The position numbers were made by a program, and so were the translations under genes. 47,156 nucleotides of DNA from Phocaeicola sp. (GTDB taxonomy: Bacteria; Bacteroidota; Bacteroidia; Bacteroidales; Bacteroidaceae): contig JALEQJ010000045.1 of NCBI GenBank assembly GCA_022764505.1, forward strand, positions 1-47,156. The letters run 5' to 3'. The notes beneath the pieces are model-generated. The model was not told the origin of the DNA, did not search any database, and worked only from the letters and a program-made list of their open reading frames with translations. Of this stretch, positions 26,601 to 35,750 are shown one piece after another (position 1 is the first letter of the stretch; the number at the start of each line of letters is the position of its first letter).

Positions 26601-27320
26601 ACACAGCATTTGCTTAAATCCTTGATAGCCTCCGGCATATCACATATTAAAGCAGTATTCTCTATAGAAGAGGCTTATAGTGTAGCAGATGATATATATA
26701 TAGGTGGAAAGAAGTATCCTCTTCTCCGTATGCAACAAGCTAAGGGAATGGAAGGTGTTACATTCTGTATGGCAGATTTTGTGGCTCCAAAAGCGAGTGA
26801 AGTTGTAGATTATGCAGGAGTTTTTGCTGTTACGGCAGGGGCAGAAGATATGTATATCCGAGATGTATTTGGAGGAGTAAGCGATGGGTATCACACTCTG
26901 CTACTCAAATCTCTTTTGGACAGATTGGCTGAAGCTACTACGGAATGGTTGCATAGAGAAATACGTACCCGATATTGGGGATATGCTGCAGAAGAGCAAC
27001 TCACGATAGAAGATCTTTTTGCCTTGCGATATGTGGGGATAAGACCTGCCGTAGGTTATCCATCATTGCCGGATCAGTCAATAGGTTTTTCTTTGCATAC
27101 GTCTTTGCAGAGCAGAGAGATAGGTATCTGCCTTACAGAAAATGGAGTGATGTACCCCAATGCTTCTGTGAGTGGATTTATTCTGGCAAATCCTTCGGCT
27201 CGTTATTTTGCTATCGGAGAATTGGGGGACGACCAAGTGGAAGAATATGCTGGACGTAGAGCTCTTCCGAAAGAAGAACTACGAAAATTCCTTATGGCAA
27301 ATAGGAGTTTTACAAAATGA
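23619..27320 (+). CDS. metH: Cobalamin-dependent methionine synthase
   Basis: 1233 residues with the full MetH domain order. Homocysteine-binding barrel (1-~320): [22 protein letters not shown] and [10 protein letters not shown] supply the three zinc cysteines. Pterin-binding domain (~345-600): [22 protein letters not shown]12 cap and binding domains (~645-890): [10 protein letters not shown] with the cobalt-ligand His near 753, and [12 protein letters not shown]. AdoMet reactivation domain (~905-1233): [13 protein letters not shown]. Transfers methyl from methyl-THF to homocysteine. It needs B12, yet no cobalamin riboswitch is apparent upstream of the operon. Ends in a bidirectional terminator shared with ansA. 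Confidence 0.97.
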   Translation: MKIQALLKERILLLDGAMGTMIQRYGLKEEDYRGARFADVAHLQKGNNDLLSLTQPHIIEEIHRAYLEAGADIIETNTFNATRISMADYGMETQVAEINKVAAQIAKRAAQSFTDKNPHKPRFVAGSIGPTNKTASMSPDVSSPMYRAVTFDDLKCAYIEQITALIEGGVDLLLIETIFDTLNAKAAIFAAEEVFSAIGRKLPVMLSVTVTDKAGRTLSGQTLSAFLTSVRHTDLMAVGLNCSFGAADLKPYLKELSRIAPYYVSVYPNAGLPNALGTYDETPESMATQVREFVEEGWVNILGGCCGTTPAHIEALSALIEGVSPRVPAVSSRLLRLSGLEQLEVSPAINFVNIGERCNVAGSRKFLRLIKEEKYEEALEIARKQVEDGAQVLDINMDDGLLDGEREMTRFLNLLASEPDIAGVPLMIDSSKWSVIEAGLKCTQGKAIVNSISLKEGETVFLAHARQIRRYGAAVVVMAFDEEGQATTYERKIAICERAYHLLVNQGFPAEDIIFDPNVLTIATGIDEHKRYAIDFIRTIKWIKTHLPYAKVSGGVSNLSFAFRGNDYVREAMHAVFLYYAIAEGMDMGIVNPSQTITYEDIAPELLKKIEDVLFDRTDTATDELLEYARVTCSTAKEESGVQKEIWRNCTVEERLSYALVKGISEYLEEDIAEALRSYPKGIDVIDKPLMAGMNRVGELFGSGKMFLPQVVKAARTMKKAVTILEPILEEEKKASTGKKAGKIVIATVKGDVHDIGKNIVGIILACNNYEVIDLGVMVSAEKIIEAIQREQPDLVGLSGLITPSLEEMTVVAKELAKSGLTLPLLIGGATTSKLHTALKIAPQYETGTVVYVKDASQIPAIAAKLLHKQDRVSYIQSVKEEYAALRAAVEQKEKPALLPLVEAREKSYRIAWEQYTPVKPKTIGRKVLEHISIAEIVPFINWKFFFHTWSLSAKFHSVTKIDLSCMGCKNSWLAMWKEGEQEQAETALKLWEETQHLLKSLIASGISHIKAVFSIEEAYSVADDIYIGGKKYPLLRMQQAKGMEGVTFCMADFVAPKASEVVDYAGVFAVTAGAEDMYIRDVFGGVSDGYHTLLLKSLLDRLAEATTEWLHREIRTRYWGYAAEEQLTIEDLFALRYVGIRPAVGYPSLPDQSIGFSLHTSLQSREIGICLTENGVMYPNASVSGFILANPSARYFAIGELGDDQVEEYAGRRALPKEELRKFLMANRSFTK

Positions 27321-27358
27321 AAAGATGCTATCATAGCGTGTCTATGATAGCATCTTTT
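27320..27358. terminator. Bidirectional terminator between metH and ansA
   Basis: A 17-bp perfect stem AAAAGATGCTATCATAG / CTATGATAGCATCTTTT with a 5-nt loop. It is A-rich on the left and T-rich on the right, so it works in both directions for the convergent genes. Confidence 0.92.
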
Positions 27359-27379
27359 ATAATGGGGGTATAATGGTCT

Positions 27380-28426
27380 TTATTCTTCTATGGTAATTTC
27401 TCCTACGATATTTGTTACCATCATACGCTTCACTTCTTCCGAAGAAAGTCCGTGTCCAAGTAAGAACATAAGCTTGGTCAATACCGTTTCCAGTGTAGCA
27501 TCGTATCCACTGATGACACCTGCTTCCAATAAGTGCAGACCTGCTTCGTATCTGTGCATTTCTACGATACCCGTATGGCACTGAGATAGATTCACTATGA
27601 CAATACCTTTTTCTGTAGCTTCTTTCAGCAGACGGATAAGCCACGGCTTTTGTGGTGCATTCCCGGAACCATAGGTACGCATTACCACAGCACGCAAGTC
27701 CGGTGTTTCCAGTACGGCACGTACAGTTTTTTCTTGGATACCGGGATAGATGTTGAGTACAGAGATATTGGGATCCAATGCGTAGTGAGGCTTTAATTGC
27801 TTGTTTTCGGGCATAGGTTTTATTTTGGAAATATCATAGTGAATATGAATTCCCGAGGTAGCCAGTGAAGGGTAGTTGTAAGAGTGAAAAGCACTGAATT
27901 CTTCAGCATTGGTCTTGGAAGTTCTGTTTCCTCTTAATAACTTGTTCTCAAAGAAAATACAAACTTCCGGTACTACGGCTTCTCCTTTATTATTCTTGGC
28001 TGCGGCCAATTCTATGGCTGTGATAAGATTTTCTTTTCCATCTGTGCGCAGTACACCTATAGGTAGCTGGCTACCTGTGAGAATAACCGGTTTACTCAAA
28101 TTTTCCAACATAAAACTGAGTGCGGAAGCGGTGTATGCCATCGTGTCTGTACCATGTAGTATCACGAAGCCATCAAAGTTGTCATAATTGTATTGAATGA
28201 TTTGAACCAGCTTTTTCCATAAGTCCGGTTCCATATCGGAAGAATCTATAGGCGGAGTAAACTGGTAGGATAGTATCTGATAATTGAACCGTTTAAGTTC
28301 CGGTACATTCTCTTGTAACTGGTCAAAATTGAAGGCTTCTAATGCTCCGGTTTCAGGATTCTCTATCATACCGATAGTTCCGCCTGTGTAAATAAGTAAA
28401 ACCGAAGGATAATCTGTTTTATTCAT
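27380..28426 (-). CDS. ansA: Type I L-asparaginase
   Basis: 348 residues. Hydrolyses asparagine to aspartate and ammonia; no signal peptide, so cytoplasmic. Both catalytic Thr motifs are present: VLLIYTGGTIGMIENPETGA near the N-terminus and GFVILHGTDTMAYTASALSF (Thr-Asp pair) near residue 93, followed by KPVILTGSQLPIG. C-terminal part has VVMRTYGSGNAP. Stands alone, convergent with metH, with its own -7 box upstream. Confidence 0.94.
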   Translation of the reverse strand: MNKTDYPSVLLIYTGGTIGMIENPETGALEAFNFDQLQENVPELKRFNYQILSYQFTPPIDSSDMEPDLWKKLVQIIQYNYDNFDGFVILHGTDTMAYTASALSFMLENLSKPVILTGSQLPIGVLRTDGKENLITAIELAAAKNNKGEAVVPEVCIFFENKLLRGNRTSKTNAEEFSAFHSYNYPSLATSGIHIHYDISKIKPMPENKQLKPHYALDPNISVLNIYPGIQEKTVRAVLETPDLRAVVMRTYGSGNAPQKPWLIRLLKEATEKGIVIVNLSQCHTGIVEMHRYEAGLHLLEAGVISGYDATLETVLTKLMFLLGHGLSSEEVKRMMVTNIVGEITIEE

Positions 28427-28448
28427 GGTACTATACGCTTGGAAAGCA

Positions 28449-28456
28449 CAAAGATA
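28449..28456 (-). promoter_or_regulatory. -7 promoter box of ansA
   Basis: TATCTTTG on the minus strand fits TAnnTTTG exactly and lies 23 nt before the ansA ATG. The -33 region is poor. Confidence 0.5.
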
Positions 28457-28559
28457 GTAAACACTCTGTAAAATAATAATAAATAGAGGAAAAATCTATC
28501 TTTTTGATAGTGAAGAAATGACTTTTTCTTTGTAGACACTATCAGATTAATCTAATACT

Positions 28560-28985
28560 TCCACTAAGGAGTGCAAATATTGAGGATAGAGAGATTCGCG
28601 GGAGAAAGCAGCAGATGGGAATGCGTTTCGAATATTGGGAAATGAACACTATATAAGGAAAGGGAGTTATTCTTGTGCTTATAGCAAGGAGTCTAGGTTA
28701 GGTGTTTATAACGGAATTGCTACAAGGAAAGAATGTAACAGCTTTAGCAAAGTAGTTATGACGACTAACATCATTTTACAAAAGGATTTCACAAATTTGC
28801 ATTTGATACTGGAATTTACCCAAGAAGAACTACTATATATGATCAAACAGGACAAGAGGCAGTGAGAAAAGGAATAGGAATGATGTTTGGAAATTCAAAG
28901 AGTGAGATAATATATTATTTCTAAAGAAGACAAAGGAAGGGTTCTTTAAGCATGAAAGCTCCACCAACGGAGGAAAATGGCTAAT
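28560..28985 (+). pseudogene. Decayed coding remnants, plus strand
   Basis: Several short plus-strand stretches read like protein but are broken by stops or frame changes: one frame from ~28641 (YIRKGSYSCAYSKESRLGVY...), another at ~28770-28920 (HKFAFDTGIYPRRTTIYDQ...IGMMFGNSKSEIIYYF), and a third after a frame shift (KKTKEGFFKHESSTNGGKW). Codon use and amino-acid texture suggest one degenerate gene of unknown family. I cannot name the parent. The rest of the 28457-29135 gap shows nothing else. Confidence 0.35.
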
Positions 28986-29135
28986 AGTTAAATAGAACAT
29001 GAATTTAGAATAGCTCAAAACAAGCTATCCTATATGTAGTTATTAGTATGGATTCTTCATATTGGAGATAGAAAAGATATAGTCATGATAGTAAAATAGA
29101 TGTATGGAATTTATTGATATTACAGTGAAATTTTT

Positions 29136-29660
29136 ATGGATTTTTTACGATTGCTTTCTGTTGATAATTGGCTTAATATTATTTCTCTAGTATTTGTATG
29201 TATCGGAGGTATGTTCGTCTACTTCCAATGGAATAGAAGTATTCAGATACGTAGAGCTGAGTTCTTGCATCAGTTATTAGAAAAACTTCGATTTGATGAT
29301 AAGATGGTTAAGTCTATGTATATCATAGATTACAAATTGGATTGGTATGATATAAGTTTTCATGGAAATGAAATAGAAGAGAAAATAGACAAGTTACTTT
29401 CTTATGCTGACTATGTATGTTATTTGAGACAGACTAAAAATATATCTAAGAAAGAATTTCATATATTTGATTATGAAATACATCGAATTTGTATATCTCC
29501 TTCATGCCAGTGTTATTTGTGGAACCTATATCATTTTAGCTTGAAAAATAATACGATGTGTTCTTTTTATAATTTAATTTATTATGGGATTAAACATAAA
29601 TTACTTCCATCTGATTTTAAAAGTAATAAAAAGCTTTATACAAAAACATTAAACTGGTGA
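29136..29660 (+). CDS. Hypothetical membrane-anchored protein, unrecognised family
   Basis: 174 residues. One N-terminal transmembrane segment (about 13-30, WLNIISLVFVCIGGMFVYF) precedes a basic, charged cytoplasmic part (RSIQIRRAEFLHQLLEKLRFDD). That topology recalls the small DUF4760-like or regulatory anchors found scattered in mobile regions, but I do not recognise the family. The C-terminal half is rich in Tyr, Cys and Lys. It is the only intact frame in a 1.6-kb decayed stretch and is more AT-rich than neighbouring housekeeping genes, consistent with acquired DNA. No partner gene or clear promoter is visible. Confidence 0.5.
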   Translation: MDFLRLLSVDNWLNIISLVFVCIGGMFVYFQWNRSIQIRRAEFLHQLLEKLRFDDKMVKSMYIIDYKLDWYDISFHGNEIEEKIDKLLSYADYVCYLRQTKNISKKEFHIFDYEIHRICISPSCQCYLWNLYHFSLKNNTMCSFYNLIYYGIKHKLLPSDFKSNKKLYTKTLNW

Positions 29661-30041
29661 TTTTGATGCTTTATGATGGGAGTAAAAGGATATAAGATTT
29701 ATTCTCATACTCTTTCTGGAGAATTCAAGAATAAGTACAAGAATAGGAACATAGACTATCAGTTTGTAAATATGATAGTGCCTGAATTATGATTATAAGT
29801 GAGCTCTAAGTATGAGAGAGGCAATGCCCGATGCAGAGGAAGTTCTTTTTCTATAGAATGGGCGTTGAGAGAACAGAACAAAGATCTCCCAGAAGAGAGA
29901 TAGAAAAAGTGAATTCATGAATATGTTAAAACTGAGTTCCTCTGAGGAAGAACAAGAACAGCTTATATACTTTTCGGATGTTATCAGGATATCGAAAGGT
30001 TAAAAAAAAGAAGAGAGATATTCTTCGCAAGGAATAAAATG
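29661..30041 (+). pseudogene. Decayed stretch with short protein-like fragments
   Basis: Plus-strand fragments such as GYKIYSHTLSGEFKNKYKNR (about 29680-29780) and SIEWALREQNKDLPEE (~29850-29900) are separated by stops and are in different frames. Origin unknown. No intact gene, RNA or repeat was found here. Confidence 0.3.
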
Positions 30042-30071
30042 GTACAACTCAACCGAAGTGTTGAGTTGTAC
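30042..30071. terminator. Terminator of the fbp operon
   Basis: An 11-bp perfect stem GTACAACTCAA / TTGAGTTGTAC with an 8-nt loop; T-rich on both sides (TATTTTTATG on plus, CCATTTTATT on minus). It lies 24 nt after the fbp stop. Confidence 0.8.
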
Positions 30072-30095
30072 TATTTTTATGCAGTGAAATTTCTA

Positions 30096-32090
30096 TCAAG
30101 ATTTCTCTCTGATCATACCATTCTGATAAGCTACGAGTAAGCGTTTCAAGTCTTCTACTTGTATGCGGAGTTCGGCTCCCTTATCTGTGTCCTTCACCAA
30201 GACTCTGCTACCGCTAAGCTCTACGATTTGTATGGTTGAGATAATATCTTTCCCTTCTTCTATGGCTTCTTGAGTGGAAGAAAAAGGCTCATGCTGTACG
30301 AGTTGTAAGCCACGAGAGTGATATACGAGGGTATAGCCGGCAATACCTGTTTCCGAGTGATACGATTTGGAGAATCCACCATCTATGACCATAAGCTTGC
30401 CATGAGCTCGGATAGCTTGTTCTCCTTTTCCCACCTTCACAGGAACGTGCCCGTTTATGATATGTCTGTGTTGTCCTACAACTCCGAATTCTTCCAAGAG
30501 CATTTCGCAGATCTCTTCTTTGTTTCGTAGTGTGTAGTAATGTCCTTTTACTTCCTTGTGGGTCTCTTTTTCACTTAGCAGATATCGCTCAAAGGTTGCC
30601 ATTCTGTCTTTATCAAAAGCAGGAGAATCACAACCGCACCATAAATACCACATATAATCCAATGCGTAGTCTGTTTCTTCATCTCCATCTGTACCGAAGT
30701 AGGCTATTCTTACTTGTCTTTCTACTTCGTCCATCAGTGCCTGTCCTTTATACACCTTCCCTGCTATTTCTACTTCTTTCAGTGTTCCATCTTCATTCAG
30801 TGGTACAGATGCGTGGAAGAGCAAGTTTCCATTGCATACTTTGTACATAGCCCCGTTTCTATAGATACAGTGCATATGTCTGCGCATTTTCTCGCTACCC
30901 ATAAAAGAAGCATGAAGTTTTTCTACTACGATTTCTTCTTCCGGTGTGAGGCGATAAGGATCTTTGGGGTCTATGGTCGGGAAATAAGAATCTTTCAGCT
31001 TGTAAGTATTACCATCTATGGTAATAGTACCTTTTTCGTAGTCTATGAGATGAAGCAGGTTCCTGTCTTCCATCTTATATTCCGGTCTACGTTTTATGGT
31101 TTGATATTCAAGTTTGAACTGAATGATACTGATAGCTTTGTGCATCTGTGCGATGAGCTGAAATGTCTTGTCGTCTACCTCTAAGTTTTCTTTGCTTACC
31201 TTAGGCAAGAAAGGTTTACAAGGATCGTTCTTGTAGGCTTCCATCGCAAAGGTTGCCAAAGGCAGTAGATTGATACTATAGCCTTCTTCCAGAGCCGGCA
31301 AATTCCCATAACGCATAGCCATTCTCAATACATTGGCTATACAACAGTCGTTTCCGGCTGCCGCTCCCATCCAGACAATGTCGTGATTTCCCCATTGAAG
31401 GTCAAAGTTGTGGTATTCGCAGAGTGTGTCCATAATGATATGTGGACCGGAGCCTCTGTCAAAGACATCGCCCAAGATGTGTAATTTGTCTATGGTAAGG
31501 CGTTGTATCAAATTACAGAGAGCTATGATGAAATCGTCTGCTCGCTGTGTATCTATGATACTTTGCATAATAACATTGATGTATGCCTGTTTGTTAGGCT
31601 CTACACTGCTTTCGTGCAACAATTCTTGGATAATGTAAGAAAATTCTTGAGGCAATGCTTTGCGCACTTTGGAGCGAGTGTATTTGGAAGACACGTTTTG
31701 GCAAACTTTTACCAATCTGTTGAGCGTGATAAAGTACCAGTCTGTCAAGTATTCCTCGCTGTGCTTTACTAATTCCAATTTCTGTTCCGGATAGTAAATG
31801 AGGGTACAAAGATTCTTTTTTTCTTTTTCTCTCAGCGTATTGCCGAAGATTTCATTCACTTTTCTTTTGATGGCTCCGGAAGCATTTCTTATCACGTGTT
31901 GGAAAGCTTCGTGTTCTCCGTGCAGATCTGCCAAGAAGTGTTCTGTACCTTTAGGTAAATTGAGAATAGCTTCCAGGTTGATAATTTCTGTACTTGCTGA
32001 AGCAATGGAAGGAAACTTGTGCGAGAGTAACTCTAAGTATCGCAAGTCTTTTTTCACGGTAGCGGTGGAAATCTCTTTTTTAATACTCAT
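30096..32090 (-). CDS. fbp: Fructose-1,6-bisphosphatase, class III
   Basis: 664 residues, the size of the Firmicutes/Bacteroides class III enzyme and unrelated to FbpA/GlpX. Catalyses the gluconeogenic step from fructose-1,6-bisphosphate to fructose-6-phosphate. It has a calcineurin-like metallophosphatase core: LADLHGEHEAF, LHILGDVFDRGSGPH and LQWGNHDIVWMGAAAGN, then GQHRHIINGHVPVKVGKGE and MVIDGGFSKSYHSETGIAGY. Last gene of a seven-gene operon, 16 bp after the AspT-type transporter. All metal-site motifs are intact. Confidence 0.95.
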   Translation of the reverse strand: MSIKKEISTATVKKDLRYLELLSHKFPSIASASTEIINLEAILNLPKGTEHFLADLHGEHEAFQHVIRNASGAIKRKVNEIFGNTLREKEKKNLCTLIYYPEQKLELVKHSEEYLTDWYFITLNRLVKVCQNVSSKYTRSKVRKALPQEFSYIIQELLHESSVEPNKQAYINVIMQSIIDTQRADDFIIALCNLIQRLTIDKLHILGDVFDRGSGPHIIMDTLCEYHNFDLQWGNHDIVWMGAAAGNDCCIANVLRMAMRYGNLPALEEGYSINLLPLATFAMEAYKNDPCKPFLPKVSKENLEVDDKTFQLIAQMHKAISIIQFKLEYQTIKRRPEYKMEDRNLLHLIDYEKGTITIDGNTYKLKDSYFPTIDPKDPYRLTPEEEIVVEKLHASFMGSEKMRRHMHCIYRNGAMYKVCNGNLLFHASVPLNEDGTLKEVEIAGKVYKGQALMDEVERQVRIAYFGTDGDEETDYALDYMWYLWCGCDSPAFDKDRMATFERYLLSEKETHKEVKGHYYTLRNKEEICEMLLEEFGVVGQHRHIINGHVPVKVGKGEQAIRAHGKLMVIDGGFSKSYHSETGIAGYTLVYHSRGLQLVQHEPFSSTQEAIEEGKDIISTIQIVELSGSRVLVKDTDKGAELRIQVEDLKRLLVAYQNGMIREKS

Positions 32091-32106
32091 AGCGTAGGAA
32101 TTTAAG

Positions 32107-33765
32107 TTATAAGAAAAACATCAATAAAAGTTGTGCTAAAATGACCCGCATAAACATATTGAGTGGATATACTGTAGTATAGCTTACGGTAGCGTGGTCA
32201 TTGGGGATAATATCATTGGCATAGTTGAGTGCCATAGGATTGGCCATACTGCCACACAGCATACCGCAGGTGTTGCCGAAGCTCAGTTTACAAGCTTTCA
32301 TTGCGATGATGCCTACTATAATGGTGGGAACTGTGGTCAAGAAGAAGCCTACTGCTATCCATAGCAAGCCTTCCGGACGCATAACGGTGTCAAAGAATTG
32401 TGCACCAGCTTCCAGTCCTAAGCAAGCCAAGTAGAGAGATAATCCTAAACCTCGTAGCATAAGATTGGCACTTAGTGTAGTGTAGGTAACTAAGTGTAAA
32501 CGAGGACCGAAAGCTCCGATAAGAATGCCTACCACAATAGGTCCTCCTGCCAATCCTAATTTGATAGGCGCACTAATGCCGGGTATCATAATAGGGATAG
32601 AACCTACTATCAGCCCAAGAATAATGCCAATAAAGGTAGAGGCAAGATTGGGCTCTTTTAAGGTGCGTACGGTATTGCCCAATAGTTTTTCTACTTGGGC
32701 TATGGAGGCAGCTTCTCCCACTACGGTAATTCTGTCTCCCATTTGGAGTACCAAGCCGGGCGTTGCCAAGAGTTGCATTCCATTTCGCATAATGCGTGAG
32801 ATATTGATGCCGTAGGTATTTCTTAGTTTGAGAGAACTGAGGGTTTTACCATTTATTTCGGGACGTGTGATGAGGATTTTCTTAGAAACCAACTGGCTGT
32901 CTATAGCATTCCAGTCTATATCTTCCTTGTTCCAATCCATTTGTTCCATTTCTCCGAAGAGTACGGTGAGTGCTGCTACTTCTTTTTTATGGGTGATGAT
33001 GAGTAAGCGGTCGTTTTCTTTCAGAATGGAAGTGGAATTAGGAATACTTACGATGCCCTCTCTCCAAATTCTGGAAATTACAAAATGATACTTCCCTAAA
33101 GAAGCTACTTCTTTGATACTCTTTCCGTAGATGGCGGGGTTATGTACACAGAACGTACCGATAAAGGTGTTCCCTTTATCATCTTCCGATGGTTCGAAAT
33201 CTGTAGGTCTGGAGAAGAATTTGCGTATGAATATCATAGCCAGTATCACACCTACTACACCCAAAGGATAAGTAACAGCACACCCTAAGGCTGCTGTTTC
33301 CGAAGGTTGTCCCATTTGCTTGAGAGTATCTTGTGCGGCAGCCAAAGCCGGTGTATTTGTGGTAGCACCGCAGAGAATACCTATCATCTCTGAGAGGGGA
33401 ATAGGGGTGACGAAAGTAAGCAGAAGTGCCATACCTGTACCTACCAGTATCAAGAGAATGCCCAGTATATTGAGTTGATAACCGCTTTTTTGGAAAGAAC
33501 TGAAGAAGCCGGGTCCTACCTGAAGTCCTAACTCATATACGAAAAGTACTAAACCGAAATTCTCCGCATAAAGAAGCATCTGCTTGTCTATGCTCAGTCC
33601 CAAGTGTCCTGCCAGAATACCCATAAAGAACACGAATGTAATACCCAGCGAGATTCCTGCTATCTTCACTTTCCCCAATAATACCCCCACAGAAATAATC
33701 AAGCCCAAAATAAGTACGGCTTGTAGTCCTGTATGTGTGAAGAATAGATTTTCTAACCATTCCAT
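32107..33765 (-). CDS. AspT/YidE/YbjL-type membrane transporter with two TrkA-C domains
   Basis: 552 residues. Two similar membrane halves (about 1-180 and 375-552, each ~5-6 helices) carry the YidE/YbjL duplication signatures: VLFVYELGLQVGPGFFSSF and GILCGATTNTPALAAAQDTL in the first half, LMLRGLGLSLYLACLGLEAG and GMLCGSMANPMALNYAND in the second. Between them are two cytoplasmic TrkA-C-like domains (IWREGIVSIPNSTSILKENDRLLI; IMRNGMQLLATPGLVLQMGDRI). AspT relatives exchange aspartate or similar dicarboxylates for alanine; the substrate here is not known. Cotranscribed with fbp downstream and a small membrane protein upstream. Confidence 0.88.
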   Translation of the reverse strand: MEWLENLFFTHTGLQAVLILGLIISVGVLLGKVKIAGISLGITFVFFMGILAGHLGLSIDKQMLLYAENFGLVLFVYELGLQVGPGFFSSFQKSGYQLNILGILLILVGTGMALLLTFVTPIPLSEMIGILCGATTNTPALAAAQDTLKQMGQPSETAALGCAVTYPLGVVGVILAMIFIRKFFSRPTDFEPSEDDKGNTFIGTFCVHNPAIYGKSIKEVASLGKYHFVISRIWREGIVSIPNSTSILKENDRLLIITHKKEVAALTVLFGEMEQMDWNKEDIDWNAIDSQLVSKKILITRPEINGKTLSSLKLRNTYGINISRIMRNGMQLLATPGLVLQMGDRITVVGEAASIAQVEKLLGNTVRTLKEPNLASTFIGIILGLIVGSIPIMIPGISAPIKLGLAGGPIVVGILIGAFGPRLHLVTYTTLSANLMLRGLGLSLYLACLGLEAGAQFFDTVMRPEGLLWIAVGFFLTTVPTIIVGIIAMKACKLSFGNTCGMLCGSMANPMALNYANDIIPNDHATVSYTTVYPLNMFMRVILAQLLLMFFL

Positions 33766-33786
33766 AGGTCGTGTGATGTTGAGAGA

Positions 33787-34137
33787 TTAGGAGTGAGTAT
33801 TCGGAGTGTTTTTTTCTTTGCGTAGTTCTTGCGGTATGCGAAAGGCTGTGTATAGTTGCAGTACAGCTGCTATACTCATACAGACAATCCATTCATTGCG
33901 TCGTAGTGTGAGCATAAGAATTCCTGCTACGATGAGTAACACAGCACCCAAGGCTTGTTGTACCTGAAGCCGCTTAATAATAAAGTTTTTCCCTTTATAT
34001 CGTTGAGTCAGTTGGAGGGTAGCAAAAGACATAGCTCCTGCTATATATATATAAGGAGCAAAACTTAGTTTCAGAAAGTACAGAAATAGCCCGATGAAGA
34101 GCAAGAAAGAGAGTATTTGTAATATCTTGGTTTGCAT
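33787..34137 (-). CDS. Small integral membrane protein, unknown function
   Basis: 116 residues with about four hydrophobic helices (7-25, 28-42, 62-78, 84-100) and a hydrophilic C-terminus (RKEKNTPNTHS). No motif recognised. It starts 5 bp after the FtsB-like gene and ends 21 bp before the AspT-type transporter. Similar small membrane proteins follow the ftsB-like gene in other Bacteroidales as far as I recall, but no role can be assigned. Confidence 0.7.
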   Translation of the reverse strand: MQTKILQILSFLLFIGLFLYFLKLSFAPYIYIAGAMSFATLQLTQRYKGKNFIIKRLQVQQALGAVLLIVAGILMLTLRRNEWIVCMSIAAVLQLYTAFRIPQELRKEKNTPNTHS

Positions 34138-34142
34138 ATATG

Positions 34143-34442
34143 TTATTCTTCTTCAAATAAGAAAATGTCTTCGTTATCCTTTTTCATAAGGTATTTTTCT
34201 CGGGCTACTTTTTCCATTGCCTCTTGATCGGACTTTATTGCGTCCAATAGACTTAAATCACGTTCGTATTGTCTATGATATTCTTTTATCTCATCTTGTA
34301 GCCCACTTATTTCTCTGTCGTACTTGAAACTGTTCCATAAGCTGTTCTTGTCTATGATACCTATGAAAAAGATATAGCTTACAATGATGACCAATATCTT
34401 GTGTCTCTTCAAGAAATCTGTGTATTGTGATAGCTTACTCAT
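34143..34442 (-). CDS. FtsB/DivIC-like septum formation initiator
   Basis: 99 residues: short cytoplasmic N-terminus, one transmembrane helix (~15-29, ILVIIVSYIFFIGII), then a coiled coil (~42-75, EISGLQDEIKEYHRQYERDL...) ending in EKVAREKYLMKKDNEDIFLFEEE. The motif ARExYxM.k..E is the FtsB/DivIC signature. In such proteins the coiled coil binds FtsL and FtsQ in the divisome. Lies 9 bp after the metallo-hydrolase gene in the long operon. Confidence 0.85.
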   Translation of the reverse strand: MSKLSQYTDFLKRHKILVIIVSYIFFIGIIDKNSLWNSFKYDREISGLQDEIKEYHRQYERDLSLLDAIKSDQEAMEKVAREKYLMKKDNEDIFLFEEE

Positions 34443-34451
34443 ACGCTGTGC

Positions 34452-35093
34452 TTATTGAAAAAAGGGGTTGGTTCTTAATTCTTTTCCTATGGTGGTTTCT
34501 ACATCGTGTCCTGCATATACGATGGTGTCAGGAGGTAGTGTAAAGAGTTTGGTACGTATGCTGTGTAGAAGCTCTTCGTAATTACCTCCGGGAAGGTCTG
34601 TACGTCCCATACTTCCACAGAACAGCGCATCGCCTGAGAAAACACAGCCTTGAGAGGGTATATAGAATGCTAAACTTCCGGGAGAATGCCCGGGTATGTG
34701 TAGAATTTCAATTTCTGTTTCTCCTATTTTAATTTGTTGTCCTTCTTCCAGGTAAGTACCTATTCTTACGGTAGGTTCATTGGTAGGAAAGCCGAACATA
34801 TGGCATTGTTCCCCAAAACTATCCAGTAAAAATTCATCGGCTCGTGAGGCTTGAGGAAGTAATCCATAGGTTTTATGCACATAAGCATTGCCAAAGATAT
34901 GGTCTAAGTGCAGGTGTGTGTTGAGCAGGTGGGTAGGTATAAGGCTGTGTTCTTTTATGAACTCGCTCAGTTTGGCTTGTTCGTCGGGGTAAAAACAGCC
35001 TGCATCTATGATAGCGCAATGTTTGCTCGTCTCGTCCCAAATGAGATAAGTCTTTTCTGCAAACATATTGAATACGAATGTTTTGATTTGCAT
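34452..35093 (-). CDS. Metallo-beta-lactamase-fold hydrolase (glyoxalase II-like)
   Basis: 213 residues, cytoplasmic. The metal-binding set is present: HLHLDHIFG (HxHxDH), GHSPGS, SGDALFCGSMGRTDLPGG and the final VYAGHDVETTIG, where most relatives have GHGPxTTIG, so the Gly after His is replaced by Asp. The family includes glyoxalase II and persulfide-type thioester hydrolases. The substrate is unknown. The gene follows rsmG by 7 bp in the housekeeping operon. Confidence 0.85.
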   Translation of the reverse strand: MQIKTFVFNMFAEKTYLIWDETSKHCAIIDAGCFYPDEQAKLSEFIKEHSLIPTHLLNTHLHLDHIFGNAYVHKTYGLLPQASRADEFLLDSFGEQCHMFGFPTNEPTVRIGTYLEEGQQIKIGETEIEILHIPGHSPGSLAFYIPSQGCVFSGDALFCGSMGRTDLPGGNYEELLHSIRTKLFTLPPDTIVYAGHDVETTIGKELRTNPFFQ

Positions 35094-35100
35094 AGTTGTA

Positions 35101-35730
35101 TTATGTATGTACTATAGGCACGTAGACTACTTGCTTGGTTTGAAAGAAGTCTTCCGTGAAATGTTCGGAAAGCTGGGTGCAAATGCACTTGCGCTTTACT
35201 ACTTTTATCTCTTCTTGTAAATTACCTCCTTTGAGACAAATGAGACCGTTCGGTATAGCATTTCTTTGTGTAGGGGAGATAAGTTTTTGACAGATTTTTA
35301 GCAGGTCTGCAAGGGGCATAACGGCTCTACTTACCACAAAATCAAATTGCTCTTTCACTTCTTCGGCTCGGGTATGTGCAGTGGTTACATTCTTCAGTCC
35401 TATGGCGTGAGCTATCTCTGTAGCTACTCGTACTTTCTTTCCTATACTGTCTACGAGGTGGAAATGGCTTTCCGGAAAAAGAATAGCCAAGGGAATACCC
35501 GGGAAACCTCCTCCGGTTCCTAAGTCCATAATCTGACTGCCGGACCGAAAAGAAACTACTTTACTGATCCCCAATGAGTGTAATATATGGTGCAGGTACA
35601 GTGCATCAATGTCTTTGCGGGATATGACATTGATCTTGCTGTTCCATTCTTTATAGAGCATTTCCAAGGCTGCAAACTGCTCTTGCTGTATGGTGCTGAG
35701 GGTGGGGAAGTAATGTGAAATTTCTTTCAT
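35101..35730 (-). CDS. rsmG: 16S rRNA (guanine-527 N7) methyltransferase
   Basis: 209 residues, usual length. Methylates G527 of 16S rRNA using S-adenosylmethionine. SAM-binding loop IMDLGTGGGFPGIPLAILFP, followed by HLVDSIGKKVRVATEIAHAIGLKNV and FDFVVSRAVMPLADLL, are diagnostic. N-terminal LYKEWNSKINVISRKD also matches. Second gene of the operon, 20 bp after the DUF3298 lipoprotein. Confidence 0.96.
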   Translation of the reverse strand: MKEISHYFPTLSTIQQEQFAALEMLYKEWNSKINVISRKDIDALYLHHILHSLGISKVVSFRSGSQIMDLGTGGGFPGIPLAILFPESHFHLVDSIGKKVRVATEIAHAIGLKNVTTAHTRAEEVKEQFDFVVSRAVMPLADLLKICQKLISPTQRNAIPNGLICLKGGNLQEEIKVVKRKCICTQLSEHFTEDFFQTKQVVYVPIVHT

Positions 35731-35750
35731 AAAAAGGAGAAAAACGATGT

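Noticed and set aside
22270-26894. Minus-strand frames of 60-199 codons across metY, metF and metH
   Set aside because: They are shadows of long, motif-complete plus-strand genes and show Cys/Tyr/Ser-rich antisense composition.
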